Shown here: positions 29,240-42,534 of the stretch, one piece after another
Layout of the letters: the number at the start of each line of letters is the position of its first letter
Position numbering within the stretch: position 1 is the stretch's first letter
DNA from: Apis mellifera
Taxonomy: Eukaryota > Arthropoda > Insecta > Hymenoptera > Apidae
NCBI RefSeq assembly: GCF_003254395.2
Contig: NC_037648.1
Span: forward strand, 6,754,135 to 6,818,134
Direction of reading: 5' to 3'
DNA length: 64,000 nt
Program-made: the position numbers and the translations under genes
Notes under the pieces: generated by a model
What the model was told of the DNA's origin: nothing
What the model saw: the letters and a program-made list of their open reading frames with translations, nothing else
Database searches by the model: none

Positions 29240-29760
29240 ATACGAAACATTTTATGCGTAGAATGCGAATAGACAGAGATGTGAGAATACTTGTTTTATT
29301 GGATAGTCAGAAAAGAGAAAGAAAATAAAGAGAATAAAGTAATACAGGTACAGATCGAAAGATACTTTGAATTCTTTGTTCCGTTGTATTCCTCCTACTG
29401 ACTGCCTCATTCAACAGGCTTACATGAGCTTCGAATACTTTGGCCAAAAATGTTTATGTACAATCCATCAATTATAATTCACACTACGTTGCTCGTTTAA
29501 CAGTTAGAACACAGTATTGTAAACGGAAGTCGTGCAAGCTCCATTATAAGAACGAGGAATGCGTAATTGGAAGCTACAAAAAGTTGTCGATATATCGAGT
29601 ATCGATGTGTCATGCTGTTCGATCACGTGTGAATCGCTTCAAGATTATTAGAGGTATTCACGTTAATAAATAGAATAAATATACTACTGCTACGTTTACT
29701 ACTCTACAATCTACTACTATGATTAGGTGGTTCGAATAATTCTTGTTTATAAAGTGAATT
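29240..29760. other. GC-richer island, possible conserved noncoding element
   Basis: It holds a perfect 12-bp palindrome TCGATATATCGA (29587-29598) followed by GTATCGATG, and an E-box core CACGTG at about 29,624. The AT-island contrast is strong. A plus-strand open frame at 29,440-29,673 begins at TTG and gives a basic, unrecognised 77-residue peptide. I do not believe it is a gene, although a short exon cannot be excluded. Confidence 0.35.
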
Positions 29761-31639
29761 TTCAAACTAATAAAGCAATAATCCAGACAGCATACGACGT
29801 TTTAATTATTTAAGTTTAAATATCCTTTTTACTAACTAAGTTATTATCGTTATCAATGAAATTTTCGAAAATAATCGAAAGTTACAAATTATAAATTACA
29901 ATTATTGAATAATTAGATAATCAAAAAAATCTAAAAATTCCTTTTATGATAGGAAAATATATGATAAAGATCATTTATTAAACTTTTGACTGTAATATTG
30001 TCCTATAATAGCTATACGTATTTATCCAATTAGAATAAAATCAAAAAAATTTTTATTTTCAGAGAAAATTTGTAAGATATTTCTTGTTCAAATATTATTT
30101 TTCTCAGGTTTTATTATGATTTTTATTAAACAAAATTAAATAATTATTTTCAGAATTCATTTAAGATAAAATTTTGAAAATTTCTGAAATCATGTCTTAT
30201 AAAAATCCATTTTTTTTTCCGTCATAAAAAGAATGATAAATTATATTTGGTTATTGATATATCCATATTATATATAACAGTGACGAATTTGACGATAATA
30301 GAACAAATAAAATTTAATAAATAAATTTTATAAATTCCAAATAATCTAATTATTCTTTGATATTGAATTATAGAAAAAGAGATATTTTATATATTTATAT
30401 TTTATAATTTGTAACTTTCTAATTCATTAATATTATCAATTAGTAAATTATTTTGCAAAAAAATTCTTGGACATCTCAAAGATATTTACTATAAAACATT
30501 AAGATAAATTTATAATTTTTAACTTAATCTTTAAGTAAATATTTAATATCATCGATATTTATTTAGAAATAATAATTATAGAGAAATTTTTATATAAACT
30601 AGTAAATCAAAATAATAATAAATATATTTTAAATTTTGAGATTTTGTTGAATTTCCTCTTTAAGATGTTTTAATTTAGTACATAAGATGTTCCTATACTG
30701 TCTAGAAAATAATAAAACAAAAAAATGGGAATTTTTGCCGATCATTTTATTTTATTATTTTTTAATGATCAACAAAAATTTTCTCAAAATTTTATGTTTA
30801 TGTTTTTGATCTTTTTGAAAAAAATATTTGATCGTTTCTTTTGAAAAGAAATTTTAATTGTATTCAGAATTTCATTGAAAAAGCATTGAATAATGTGTCG
30901 AACAACACCAATGAACTGAAGCTTCTCGACTCGGTGCTTTATTTCTTTACGAATGAATGCGCAAGCTCTATTGATCGCCAAACTGGTTAACTTTTGCTTT
31001 GATTGGTTTTTTAAAATTGATATAAATTGAAATTTAATTAAACGGCAAAATGAATCACAGATAAAGATCGAATTAATTCTGAATGAATTATTCTTGCTCC
31101 TTTAACTTTTTACGCTTGAACGTCGTTTGAAAATCTGTCTTGTAATTAAAGTCTTTGGATTTTTCTCTTAAGATTTACAATAATATAAAATTTTTATAAA
31201 TTTATATAGATTATTATTAAAAAAATCTTACTTTAATAATTAAAATTACAAAATATACACAAAATAATTTTTTTAAAAGAAAATTCATACAATTGAAATT
31301 TTACATTGAAAATGTAACTTGAAAACTTCTGTGCAACAGTAAGACATTGCTCCAGAAAATTATTTAAGAAAAAAAAATCAAAGAAGATCACTTTTCTAAC
31401 TTTCGTTAAGAAAAATATTACAATAAACTAAAAAAATAACATTTCCAAAGACAATTTTCCTTAAGAACAACGAAACCATCTCAAAACAAAAGTTGTTCCA
31501 GACTATTTCTGCACGATAGCATAGAAAGCATCGACCGCCTTTTGGCCAATGAGGATAAGCGAACAATAATGAATTAATTGAGCACGTGATTGTCAGGAAT
31601 CGTTGTACGTGACTTGCCACTCGTTCCCTTCTCCCTTGG

Positions 31640-34600
31640 TTAAACGACAGCCTTCGAGGAAGGGGATGTAGCACGCGTGCGAGATTTACGCGTGTGTTTA
31701 TGCCCTGTACTGTGTTTCTTGCTCTTTCCCTTGAACTCACGTGCTTGCCTGGCACCGGTGATGTCGGCGATGGCGTCGTCTTCGTCGTCCTCGTCCTCAT
31801 CGTCCTCCTCGTCCTCGTCATCGTCGTCCTCGGTGTACACCAGATCCACATCGTCCTCGTCGTCGTCGTCATCATCGTCCTCGGCCTCGTTTGTGGACGC
31901 GGCAGGAACGTGAACAGGATTCGACACGGATTCCGCACCTTCGAGACCAGATTCGTGGATACCGGAAACGGCCTGACTCTCGCTAACCGCGTTTCCTTCG
32001 TCCTCCTCAGGCCCAGTCGCATCGTTGTTGGCAACTATACTCTCCGCTGTAGCAGCTTCTGCGATGTGTTCCGCTTCCTGGGCGGCGTTTAAATCGGCTT
32101 CTACAGCCGCCGGAATTGCAGGAGCCGGTGGAGATGCTGCTGCTACTGGTGCAACTGATTCCACCGGGATCGATTCATCCTCATCATCGTCGTCATCGTC
32201 GTCGTCCTCTTCACCTGGAATATGTGGTCGAAGTAAACTTTTTAGAAGGTGTTGTTCTGATTATTATTATTATTATTATTATTTGTTTATTCAATGATAA
32301 TGATGAAAATTAAGTATATTATAATATTACTGATCATAGATTTTTAGTAATATAATATAATATTATAAATCTTATGAATTAAAGATGTAATATAAATGTA
32401 TGAATTAAAGATAAATAACGATTAAAAGTATAATAAAATTATATTATATATATTATATTATTAATAGATATAGTTATTATTAAAAATATTATTATTATTA
32501 AAAATAAATATAATCATAAAAAGTAAAATTATTAGTAAATTATTACATCTTTGCCACTAAAGATTGAACAGCTTGCTATTACTATTCTAATTTATTCTAA
32601 TTTAAAAACATTTTTTCTAAAAAATTATATTTTCGTATATCTCAATTTTCTTAATGTAGTAATTTGAATGAATTAATGTAATTTTTAATTTATATTTATT
32701 ATAAAAATAATATAGTTCTAAAAATGCATTAAAAAGAATTTGATTTTAAAGCAAAATTTTCATAAAATTTGTTTATAAGTACAAATATATATAATTTTAA
32801 AATAATAATTTCTATAATTTCGAAATTAAAAATAATAAATATAGGTTTAGATATTTTTTAGCAATAATATATGTAATATAAGAAAAAGACAAAAAAAGAG
32901 GATGCAGCAGGATGAAATTTATATTAATTAGTTGAATAATTAATAAATAAATAATTTTACTAAAGGATATATTTGATAAATTTTAAATTTGCAATTTTTT
33001 TTGTATCAGTGTGTATATATAAAATTCTATTGATTGGGACTGTTACATAAACAGAAAAATCATACATTTTATTTTTTATTTTATAATATATTAATCAAAC
33101 GTACAAGAAAGAATCGAAAGTTATTTAACATTATATCTTAAATTTAACCGTTAAAATTAATATTAAAATTTAATTTGTATTAAAATTTTTTCGCGTAATT
33201 TATAATGTGTATCATTATTAATACATTGCAATCTGTATATTAAAAAAATATATAATTTCAAAATGTATTTTAAACATTACAATAAATCTCTTTCTAAAAT
33301 ATTTACATTTAAAGATAGTATTTATTATTTTTTCAAAATTTTTTAGGTATTTTGAAAATGAAATATTAATAAAAAAAAATCTTTTTATTTAATTTGTTAT
33401 TAAAACCAAAAAAATTTATACATTTTTACTACATTATATTTATTATATATATTTATTACATTATATACTATTTTATTAATTATATTATATTATATTGTAA
33501 TTTGTAATAGCCAATGTAATAGCTCAAAAAAAATTGAGATGATTTTAATTTTTCTATAAAAGTTACAAACTTTTATATACTCATTTATATATAAATTAAC
33601 ATAAATTTAAATAATTATTACTCATATATCAATCATAAATTTCTATAATATTATATTATATATAATATTATATATAATATTATATTTAATATAAAAATCT
33701 AATAATAATTATATATAATAATTGAAATAGTTATATATAAATGATTATATAATCATTTCTAAATTAAAAATTTATTTATAAATTAAAAATTATTGATAGA
33801 TATTGTTATATGAGAAGTGTAAAATTGAATTAAAATTAAAACAATAAAAATATAATCCAATACTGTTATAATATGTCTTTTTCATTCAATTGTATAAATC
33901 TCTAATAAATTAAGCTTATTCTCATAAAAAAAAACTCATTAAAAAAAAATTATGTTATTATAAAAAAAGATTTAGCATAAAATTATAGATTTATTTAGAA
34001 AAGAAATATCACTTATAACGATTTATTCCTCAAGTTTTAGAAAATTTTGTAACAATAAAAAATTTGATTGAATTGAAAATAATTGAAAATTTGAAAAGTC
34101 AAAAATTCATTTATTTCAACATCAAAAATTATATTAAGTATTATTTTATTGTTTTTTTAATAATCATAATTCTTTTAATTAAAACATTTTTAAATATTTA
34201 ATTAATACTAATACATAAATATATCAAATTATTTAAAATATGTATGTCCCAAAATATAAAATATTATATAGAATATATACACATAAGTCATATGTATATG
34301 AATGTTTATTATAATTGTTATATGAATTATTATTATTAATTATATTTATTTACATTTATCATAATTTACATTACAATATAATGATAGTTTTTTTATGATT
34401 TCCTGCCAAATTAGTATTATTTATTTGCAAATATTTATAAGTTAAAAAATCACTCTACAGTATAAATTATAATAATATTATAATAAATAGGTATATTTTT
34501 CATTTTAATAGAATTCATTCTTTATCGAATCATTCTCTTGTATAAATGCAAATATCCAGAATTTTTACAATTCTCAATAAATTCTTGTTAAAAACTAAAA

Positions 34601-37172
34601 TTTTTATTGAACTATCATACAAAAAAAAACTGTCAAAAAAAAAAGATGTAACATATTCATTTGTACCAACGATACGTATAATAATGAAAAATATCAATAC
34701 AAAAAAAAGTAATACAAAAAAATATATATTTGTATAATCCATAATCCAATAATTACATTAGTGACGAAAAATTTCAACAATTACTTTTTTTATCTAGGTC
34801 AATGTAAAAAAAGTAGCGCGTAGAAATTCTTTTCGAATTGGGATCGCCGTCGATTTATGTTAATTCGGGCGAGTTTGAAGCATCTTGTACCGTTATAACT
34901 ACGTAAACGCACCAGAATTTCCGTCGAACATGTCACTAACCCGAGGTTTAATGTTTGCATAACGGCTCGTTTCGCGATCCCTCCTCATTGTTCTATTCAA
35001 CGAAATCTTATTGACGATTATTTAATGACAATACGAAGAAAGCAAAAGCCGCTAAATGAATGAGTAAATTCAATGAAATACAAGCATATTCATTTTTATG
35101 ATTACCTTTAAATATTATGAATGATACTAATGAAAAGATTGTAAATTTTTTATACAAATATATATTTTTTATTTTGTGTATATTTTATATAAATGACGCA
35201 AATGAATATAATATATGTCATATTAATTTTATTTACATTAAATGATATTGAAAACTGGAAATTTTAAATATTTTAACTGTAGAAAAATACTAGAAGGATA
35301 TTGAAATGATACATTATAAAAAATAACATACAGAATAATTTTTTTTTTTCAGTTTCAATTTTAATTTCAAATTTAATTTCAGTCATATATATATTTGTAT
35401 ATGTATATATTATAATGTTATATTGATTTTCATTAATTTTTTTATTATTAATATTAGTTGATATTTATTGATCTTATTTTGAATTATATAAAAATTTGCA
35501 ATTTATATATAATGAATTTGAATTATGTAATTATATTCTGTTAAAAATGAAAATATGGATATGATTTTTATTTCTTTGATGTGAAAGAAGATCTAAAAAA
35601 CAATATAAATATAAAAATATTAAGTAATTTATTTATATTATTTTAGTTTTTATTAATCGGTAAAAAAATTATATGATAAATAAAATTGAATTTCAAATTA
35701 ATTAATTATTATTACATTTTCTTTATATTTTTATTTATTTCAATTTTTATTTTAGATTTATGAAAACAAATTCAATGAATTTGTTAAACAATGAAAAAAT
35801 TGAAATTGAAATTTGAAAAATTTTTGAAAAATATTGAAAAACATTTGAAAAATAGAAAGAGAAAAAATAATAATTTCTTTTATAAAAGATTCATTCAAAT
35901 TAATAGGGTACTTAAATAAAATTTAAATAAAAATCTTTAAGTTGAAAAAATATATATTAATATATAAGAAATTCAAAACTTTCTTATATAGATAAAAATT
36001 TTAACTCTCTTAAAATAATAGAATATTAATAAATATTTATCTTATTAAGTACTAAAAATAAAAAAATAAATTAATTAATTAATTTTAAATAAATAATTTT
36101 AAATAAAGTTAATAATATTTAATTTATAAAATTTTTATTAATTATTCAATTTGTGAATAAGTAATCTTTAAAATATCTAAACTTTAATAAACAATTCTGT
36201 GATAATTTTATTAAAATATATATATAAAAAGTATATACTATATATATAACACAATATTAATTCTTTATTGTTATGTTGTTTCTTAATCGTATTCTAAAAA
36301 ATCAATATTTGTATCGAGAACTATAATATAATAATATCTCCGTTATCTTAACATGCAAAGACGTTCTATTCTTTAAATATTCCTTTCTAAAGAAATATAT
36401 TTTTTTATTTATTTTAATATAAAATTACTTTTATACCAATTGCTAATATAAACTCAACTTTCTTTTAACAAAATGTATAATAATGATACTAATGAAAAAA
36501 ATGTATGATTATTACTTTATTACTTTATACTTATTTAGTAAGTATTGAAACAAAATAGAAAATAATTTATAAATAAAAAGAAATAAATATTTAATATTGT
36601 ATTTTTTGCAAAAATTGCAAAACTTACTTATTTTGAGTTAAAGGATACATATTACATTTTATCAAAAAAAAAAAAATATTAACAAACGTAAAATCAAAGA
36701 ATAAATAGAATATAATAATTAAAGAAAAGAATAAAATAATTAAGAAATTTAAGATATTTACAAAATTTTAACAAAACAAATATGAGATCTAAAAGTCAAT
36801 AAATAAAAATATTATATTTATATTATCATATTTTTGATATCTTTCTCTTATTTTTCGTAAAAGATTGTTTCATTATTCAAAAAGTATTATCTTGTCATTT
36901 ATAATCTACAATAATTTTTCTAACATTCAAAGATTTCTCATTACTAATTATTATTTTTCTAATCAATTTTATTATAAATTCTATTTTATTGATTATATTC
37001 TTTCGTATCATCATTTTGCATGAATTATTTTAAAAAAAAGAAAAAAAAAATATGAACTTTACCTAATATATCTTCGATGAAACGTTCTAAATAATCAGAA
37101 TCATCATCGTCGTCATCGTCATCATCGTCGTCGTCGTCATCGTCATCTCCCGTGATATCAAAATCGACGTCG

Positions 37173-37206
<34 letters not shown>

Positions 37207-37354
37207 CGCTGACCGCTGGTGATTGTGCTGCCGCCTGTCTTCCATTTTCAATGACGTTCTGATTCGACGTTTTCTCTGCTGAGATTTTTGGTACCGGTGT
37301 TGAAATTGTTCCAATTGCTAGGCATAATACTGCCAATATTATTGCTAACTTCAT
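31640..37354 (-). CDS. Secreted Asp-rich acidic protein with a basic C-terminal tail
   Basis: Two coding exons, 37354-37063 and 32214-31640, join in phase 1 (the junction codon is a Gly) to give about 288 residues. Residues 1-18 (MKLAIILAVLCLAIGTIS) form a clear signal peptide with likely cleavage near TIS|TPV. The first exon then carries a run of about 12 Asp, the spacer VDFDITG, and a run of about 16 Asp, ending YLERFIEDILG. The second exon opens with more Asp/Glu, passes through an Ala/Pro/Glu/Ser-rich stretch, has further long Asp/Glu blocks around VDLVYTEDD, and ends in a strongly basic tail (KGKSKKHSTGHKHTRKSRTR) before SSKAVV and the stop at 31640-31642. An acceptor six bases before the ATG (ctttgcag) shows an upstream untranslated exon. 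Poly-Asp proteins often bind calcium or mineral; whether this one does is unknown. I do not recognise an orthologue. The poly-Ser and poly-Val frames on the opposite strand are shadows. Confidence 0.85.
32215..37062 (-). other. 4.8-kb intron of the Asp-rich gene
   Basis: Donor GTAAAG at 37062 downwards; acceptor AG at 32216-32215 after atattcc. It is mostly AT-rich, with a (TTA)n run near 32,259-32,282. A GC-richer island at about 34,796-35,060 stands out and contains no open frame of note; it may be an intronic enhancer. The open frames at 34,530-34,742 on both strands are low-complexity. Confidence 0.6.
34796..35060. other. GC-richer intronic island, possible enhancer
   Basis: About 260 bases with CpG-containing words (gatcgccgtcgattta, cgggcgag, tttcgcgatccc) inside the AT-rich intron of the Asp-rich gene. 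It has no long open frame and no splice sites in a convincing arrangement. It is probably a conserved noncoding element. Confidence 0.35.
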
Positions 37355-37360
37355 ACTTCT

Positions 37361-38393
37361 GCAAAGAAAAAAAAAAAATTTTTTTATAATTTTTTTTAAA
37401 TAATTAATAATTCCTTTAAAATAATTTTTGAATTATTATATTTTTCAAAAAATTCTTATATTCTTTTATAATTATTATAAATTTAAATATATATATAATT
37501 CTCATTTTATTATAAAATTATTATATTTTTTAAATATTTATATTTTTGTACGTGTATGAATTACTTCAATTATTTTTTAATACTTTTTTAAAATATTATA
37601 TTTTTCAATAATTTTTTTATAATTAAAAATTAATTTCTATTTTCATAATTATATTTATAATATTTTAATTATTATAATAATTTTGTTATAGATAATTTTT
37701 TAGTATATTTTAAAAAGTTTTAAAACACATTTATACAATTCTTTTAATTAAAACACTATTATTATTTTATCCATAATTATCCATATATTATTATTATCCA
37801 TAATTTTTTTTAATTATATACATTGGTTTCAACGAAGTAGATAAATACATTATTCAACAATTTTTTCTTCTTGAAAAATTAAAATAAAAAAATATTTTAA
37901 TTATTCATCAGAATAGTAAATAAACAAAAAAATTTTACTGATAATTTAGAAATTTTTTAAAATTTCCATTAGTTTAAATCCATTGGAAAATTAGGTCATG
38001 TTCGAATTGTAAATTATTGTGGTGTTTGATAAACCGCGTTCTAGATGTCTAAATGCATTTATTTCACTTATTAATCTATTCTTTTGTTTATTTCATATGT
38101 AAAAAAATTCTGCATTTTAAAAACTTTAGTCCATATTCGTATAAATAATATTATTTTAAAATTTAGAAACAATAATAATAGCTAATATTAAATAAAAATA
38201 TAATAAAATTAAAAAAATAAAATATAAGTGCACCAAATGAAGAAAAATTTGTCAAAATTTATATTCTTCTTTCCAATGTAATCATAATTTAAGTTATTAT
38301 TTGTTATGATACGATACCATAAAATTTATTAAATATCTTCTTTAAAAAATTGATCGTAAATATCATAGATTAAAAAAAAACAAAAAAAAAATT

Positions 38394-38446
<53 letters not shown>

Positions 38447-40556
38447 ATTTTTATATTTATTTTATATTTATTTCTCACGAAGATGTGAATAACGTTGCAT
38501 AAAAAAATTAAGATATTATTAATTGAAATATAACAATGAGAGAGGAATGAGTGCGAGAATACATAACTTTCCCAGGACTACGAGAATTTCATTTGACACT
38601 GAGGTTATCCTGACCTTCGGTTGGAGACAAGAATTCTCATGCAGTCGTATTCTTACGACTAACGGTAGCCAAATAAACGTTACTTGGCTTTTTAAAGAAT
38701 CTTTTCTTTTTTCTTATTTTTTGAGATTAAAAAAAGTTATATTAAGAAGGAAAATGAAAAAAATATAAGGAAATGGAATTCGCAATTGATGTTAGAAGAA
38801 GTTTAATACGTAACGTTTCTCTAGAAAAATAAAACTGACAAGATGAAATTTTTCTCAACCTATTAATTAACAATATGTAAATAGCATACTTTACTATCTT
38901 TCTCTAAAAAGAAATTTTTAAAAAATAAAAAAATATAATTCATTAAAAATTTATGGAATGTTCGATATTTGAAGACATACATTTGTAATTTTTCCTTAAA
39001 AATAAGAAAATAAACACCGAAAAAAATAAAATCTACGAAAAATTCATAAATTATATCTTTTTCTAAAAAGAAAGAAGAAATAAGAAAAATAGCATTTCAC
39101 TATTTTATTAAAGAATTTAAAAACAAATAAATAAAAAATAAATAAATAAATAAAAATAACCATAAAAAAAAATTAAAAATAAAAAATATTCAAAGAAATC
39201 TTCAAAATAGAAAATGATAAAAAGGAAATTAAATTGATCAAAAATTAATGTTTTATAATAATGATTCGAAAAAATGCATTTTATTATTCGAAACATACTC
39301 TAAATTTTTCTTTGAAAATAAAAAAAAAAACAAGAAAAAATTCATCATTATAATGTTCAAAAATATTTTCTACACAACAGATAATTGATATATTCAAAAT
39401 TATCATAACATAGTTTCTTCGATATATGTTAAATTCTTTTTTTCATTTTTACAATTTTTTGCTATTTTTCTAGATCTCAAATTCTAGATCTTACAAATTA
39501 TATTCTATAAATTCCATTCTTTTAAATTGAGATCTAAATAATAATAATAAATCTAAAAAATAAATAAATAATTTTTATTGTGATACTTTACTAAAATTCT
39601 ATAATTTTCATATATTATCCATATATTCATTTTCATATATTATTTTCTTTTCGTTGCTAAACTTAGATATAGTTCTAATTGGAGATATGAAATTCGAAAT
39701 TTTGAATTTTTAAATTTTCAAATATGTCTTTTCAAAATTCAAAAAGTTTTGGATATAACAAATCTCGAAATTTTTAATCCGAAAATTTTAAAAATAAAAA
39801 ATAATCTATAAATCTTCTAATATAAATCTTCGTACGAAAAATCGTAATATAAATTGGTTTTTATTCAATAATAATCGAAAAAAATTAAAAACTAAATTTA
39901 TATTATAAACTATTGCTTCATTTCAATTAATACGTTTGCAATAATTTTAATAGAGAAAAAATAAAAAATAAATATAAAAATTCAATATTCTGTAAGCCAA
40001 GAACATTATTATGTCTATTATATACTATTGACTATTGCGAATCTGAAAAATTTATTTAATTTTTAGATTTGAATAAAATAGATACAAAAAAGAAATAAGC
40101 ATTCTCGAGAATTTCGCAAAGTTTCAAAATCAAATTTTTTAAAGATTTAAATTTCATTCCATCTCTAATAATGATCTCTTGATTCTCTAATCAAGCATTA
40201 TATTTAAAAAATTCCAAAAATATACCAAAAATTCCCTAATAAACCAACAAACAATATCAATAAAAATTATCACTACGAAACGCAAAGGCAGCACACGACA
40301 AAAGCCATGCCACTATCGTCGCACACAGCATCACTCAGAATAATTATTCGAACCAAGAAATCAATTGAAGGAACTTTGTTATAATATGTAGATATATCCA
40401 CCGACATAATCGAGTCCGGTCTCGAATAGGGTTGAAACTGTGTCACGTCAACAACCACTGCGAACCTCCACAAACGTCCACGGAGAGGAGGATCGAACAA
40501 TAAAAACCAAAAATAGGGCAAACGTGGACCAAGAGCCAGGTCTTCTTGCGACTCAC
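37361..40556 (-). other. 3.2-kb 5' UTR intron of the Asp-rich gene
   Basis: It is bounded by the donor GTGAGT (40556 downwards) and the acceptor before the start-codon exon. It contains an (AT)n tract at 38,396-38,443 and a GC-richer patch at 38,520-38,690. No coding exon was seen. Confidence 0.5.
38396..38443. repeat. (AT)n microsatellite
   Basis: AT dinucleotide tract of about 47 bases in the 5' UTR intron of the Asp-rich gene. Confidence 0.9.
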
Positions 40557-40680
40557 CTCTCGTCTCTTTTTCGTCGTCAAAAAAAAAAAAAAAAGAAAGG
40601 ATCCTCGAGTTGGTCGATGTTGTCTAGGTCGACGACGCGAATTGTCCGTGATATCCACTGAGCAAGAGAGTGTTAAAACA
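40557..40680 (-). other. 5' UTR exon of the Asp-rich gene
   Basis: Minus-strand GC-rich sequence downstream of the TATA box, ending in a strong donor (GAGAG|GTGAGT, exon end 40557). The acceptor at about 37360, just before the signal-peptide ATG, needs an upstream exon, and this is the nearest strong candidate. It includes a T15 run. The transcription start (about 40680) is inferred only from spacing to the TATA box. Confidence 0.5.
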
Positions 40681-40700
40681 GACGAGCCGGCTCGCAACGA

Positions 40701-40710
40701 CTCTTTTATA
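40701..40710 (-). promoter_or_regulatory. TATA box (TATAAAAGAG) of the Asp-rich gene
   Basis: A TATAAAAGAG on the minus strand in a GC-rich context (flanks CCGG and TCGTTGCGAGCCGG), so unlikely to be a chance AT string. Spacing predicts initiation near 40,680; a TCAGTG initiator-like word also lies about 50 bases downstream. The GC-rich block continues upstream to about 40,960 and is probably the proximal promoter. Confidence 0.5.
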
Positions 40711-42232
40711 CCGGGCTTACCTTTCCACCTCCTTCGTTCGCCGTCCTCTTTCCCGACCATGGTGTGTATTACCACCTTCTTCATGTTCCTCTATACGTGG
40801 CTTGTTGCGTTTTCTCCCTTTCTTGAAAGAACGTGCATTGTGCTGTTCGGTAAAAAGATCGGGCCAAAGCTGCACCGACGACACAACACGGGACACGTTT
40901 ACCGTCCGAATGAAAACCCAAAGCTATGAGCCTTTCATTGGATTCAATTCTATATAATAATGATTCTATATTGGCAAGGGAATGCGAAGGGGATTGAAAA
41001 ATTGGAAGAAAATTATTCTTTCGCCATCTCTTGATAAAATTTATTCGGTCAAAGAAAGATGTTATTATGTTTATTATTATTTTTTTTATGTATTATTATG
41101 TTATTACGTTAATATGGCAGTGTGAAACATGTTTATATTTAAACATGAAATATGTTTTTTTTTATTTTAAATAAAAATAAGAAATTAATGTCAATAAAGT
41201 ATTGGAAATAAATTTCATTTGGAATAAAATGTTTTCGAATAAATTTTAAAATCTTATTTATTATTTGATTATTTTGAATAAATTATTTCGAATAACGATG
41301 TTTGATTATTTCGAATAATGAAAGAAATTAAAAGATAATGAATAATTAAGTGTATATAATTAAATACTATGTTTAGTATGTAAGAAGATTTCAATTAAGA
41401 AAATAAAAAGGAATAGAATAAAAATTTTATAGAAAATTATTCCATAGAGAAATATAAAAAATAATTAACAAAATAATAAAATAAAAAATATTGAAATAAT
41501 TTATTTTTCGAATGATATTATTTAAAATAAATTAACATAACGAATAGAAAATAAACTAAAAATTTTATTTGAACAATTATTTGAATAAAAACTATTATTT
41601 ATCAAAATTTATTTTTCTTATATTTTAATCATTATAGATATAAAAATAAAATAATAATTTCTTCAGATTTCCATTATTTTTATAAAAATCCTATCTCTCG
41701 ATTAGACATTTTTTAAATTAAATTTTTTTTCATTATATTTTCTTTTGTATTTATGAAATTTTTTTTATTCAAATACATATATTTATATTTTAATACATTA
41801 CTTATGAAATTTTTTTTATACAAATATTATAATATTTGTTGATAAAAGATAGTTGCTATTTTTATTGATTTCGAAGAAAAATCATATAATTAAAAACTTA
41901 AAAAATTGCAAATTTTTAGTAAAAAATTATGTCATTCGTTTTAAAAACATGTCTTATATTTTATTTTATTATATTTATTTATTATTATATTATATTTTAT
42001 TTTATTTCTTTTTTCTTTATAATTCAATATTATAATAATTTACATTATTATAATTACAATTTATTATATGAATGAATTGAATTAAATAATTTATTATTCT
42101 CAGAAATATTTAATTTTAATGTAACGATCATTTTTTAATTTAATATAAATTATAATAATTTTATAATAATTTTTTATATCAATGAGTTATCAAATATCTT
42201 TATACATATATATTTTTATTTTCTTTTTGAAC

Positions 42233-42534
42233 ATCATAATATTTAAATTAAAATATTTTTATATTATTGAAAATAAAAATAATACTATGGAATCATTTTT
42301 AATTCAATGTTTAAACTATTATCAATTGAAAATCATAATATTTAAATTAAAATATTTTTATATTATTGAAAATAAAAAATAATAATAATGCTATGGAATC
42401 ATTTTTAATTCAATATTTAAACTATTATCAATTGAAAATCATAATATTTAAATTAAAATATTTTTATATTATTGAAAATAAAAAATAATAATAATGCTAT
42501 GGAATCATTTTTAATTTAATATTTAAACTATTAT
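42233..42534 (+). repeat. Three-copy tandem repeat, unit 99-106 bp
   Basis: The unit begins atcataatatttaaatt and ends attatcaatt-. Copies start at 42233, 42332 and 42438. The first is shorter because it lacks part of an aat run, and the last two are nearly identical. The sequence is AT-rich and noncoding. It looks like a recent local tandem duplication. Confidence 0.85.

Larger units (their letters stand above)
20930..31639. other. Gene-poor AT-rich desert with scattered GC-richer islands
   Basis: No protein-coding exon could be supported. Islands of more balanced composition lie at about 22,976-23,200 (described separately), 25,796-25,860, 26,462-26,660, 27,800-28,050, 28,500-28,730, 29,240-29,760 and 30,880-31,140. 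They lack long open frames with recognisable content. In so AT-rich a genome such islands are often conserved regulatory sequence or untranslated exons; which applies here cannot be told from one sequence. The right-hand end is the 3' flank of the Asp-rich gene. Confidence 0.5.

Noticed and set aside
29690..29760. ggttcgaat, resembling a tRNA T-loop
   Set aside because: No matching acceptor stem, D arm or anticodon arm could be folded around it.
31396..32034. 212-residue minus-strand frame rich in Arg, Thr and Pro
   Set aside because: Shifted frame across the Asp-rich exon and its 3' flank; the composition is explained by gac/acg repeats, and it lacks any recognisable domain.
31677..32313. 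Plus-strand open frames with long poly-Ser, poly-Val or poly-Ile tracts
   Set aside because: They are the antisense of the Asp-rich coding exon; gac/gat triplets read as Ser, Val or Ile codons in other frames. The minus strand has the signal peptide and matching splice phases.
37087..37314. Minus-strand frame with poly-Met and poly-Thr
   Set aside because: Shifted frame of the Asp-rich exon (gat repeats read as atg); it has no signal peptide and no fitting splice phase.
40273..40957. Several overlapping open frames on both strands (82-127 residues)
   Set aside because: They arise from low stop density in a GC-richer promoter block; none is recognisable, and the TATA box plus donor explain the block better.
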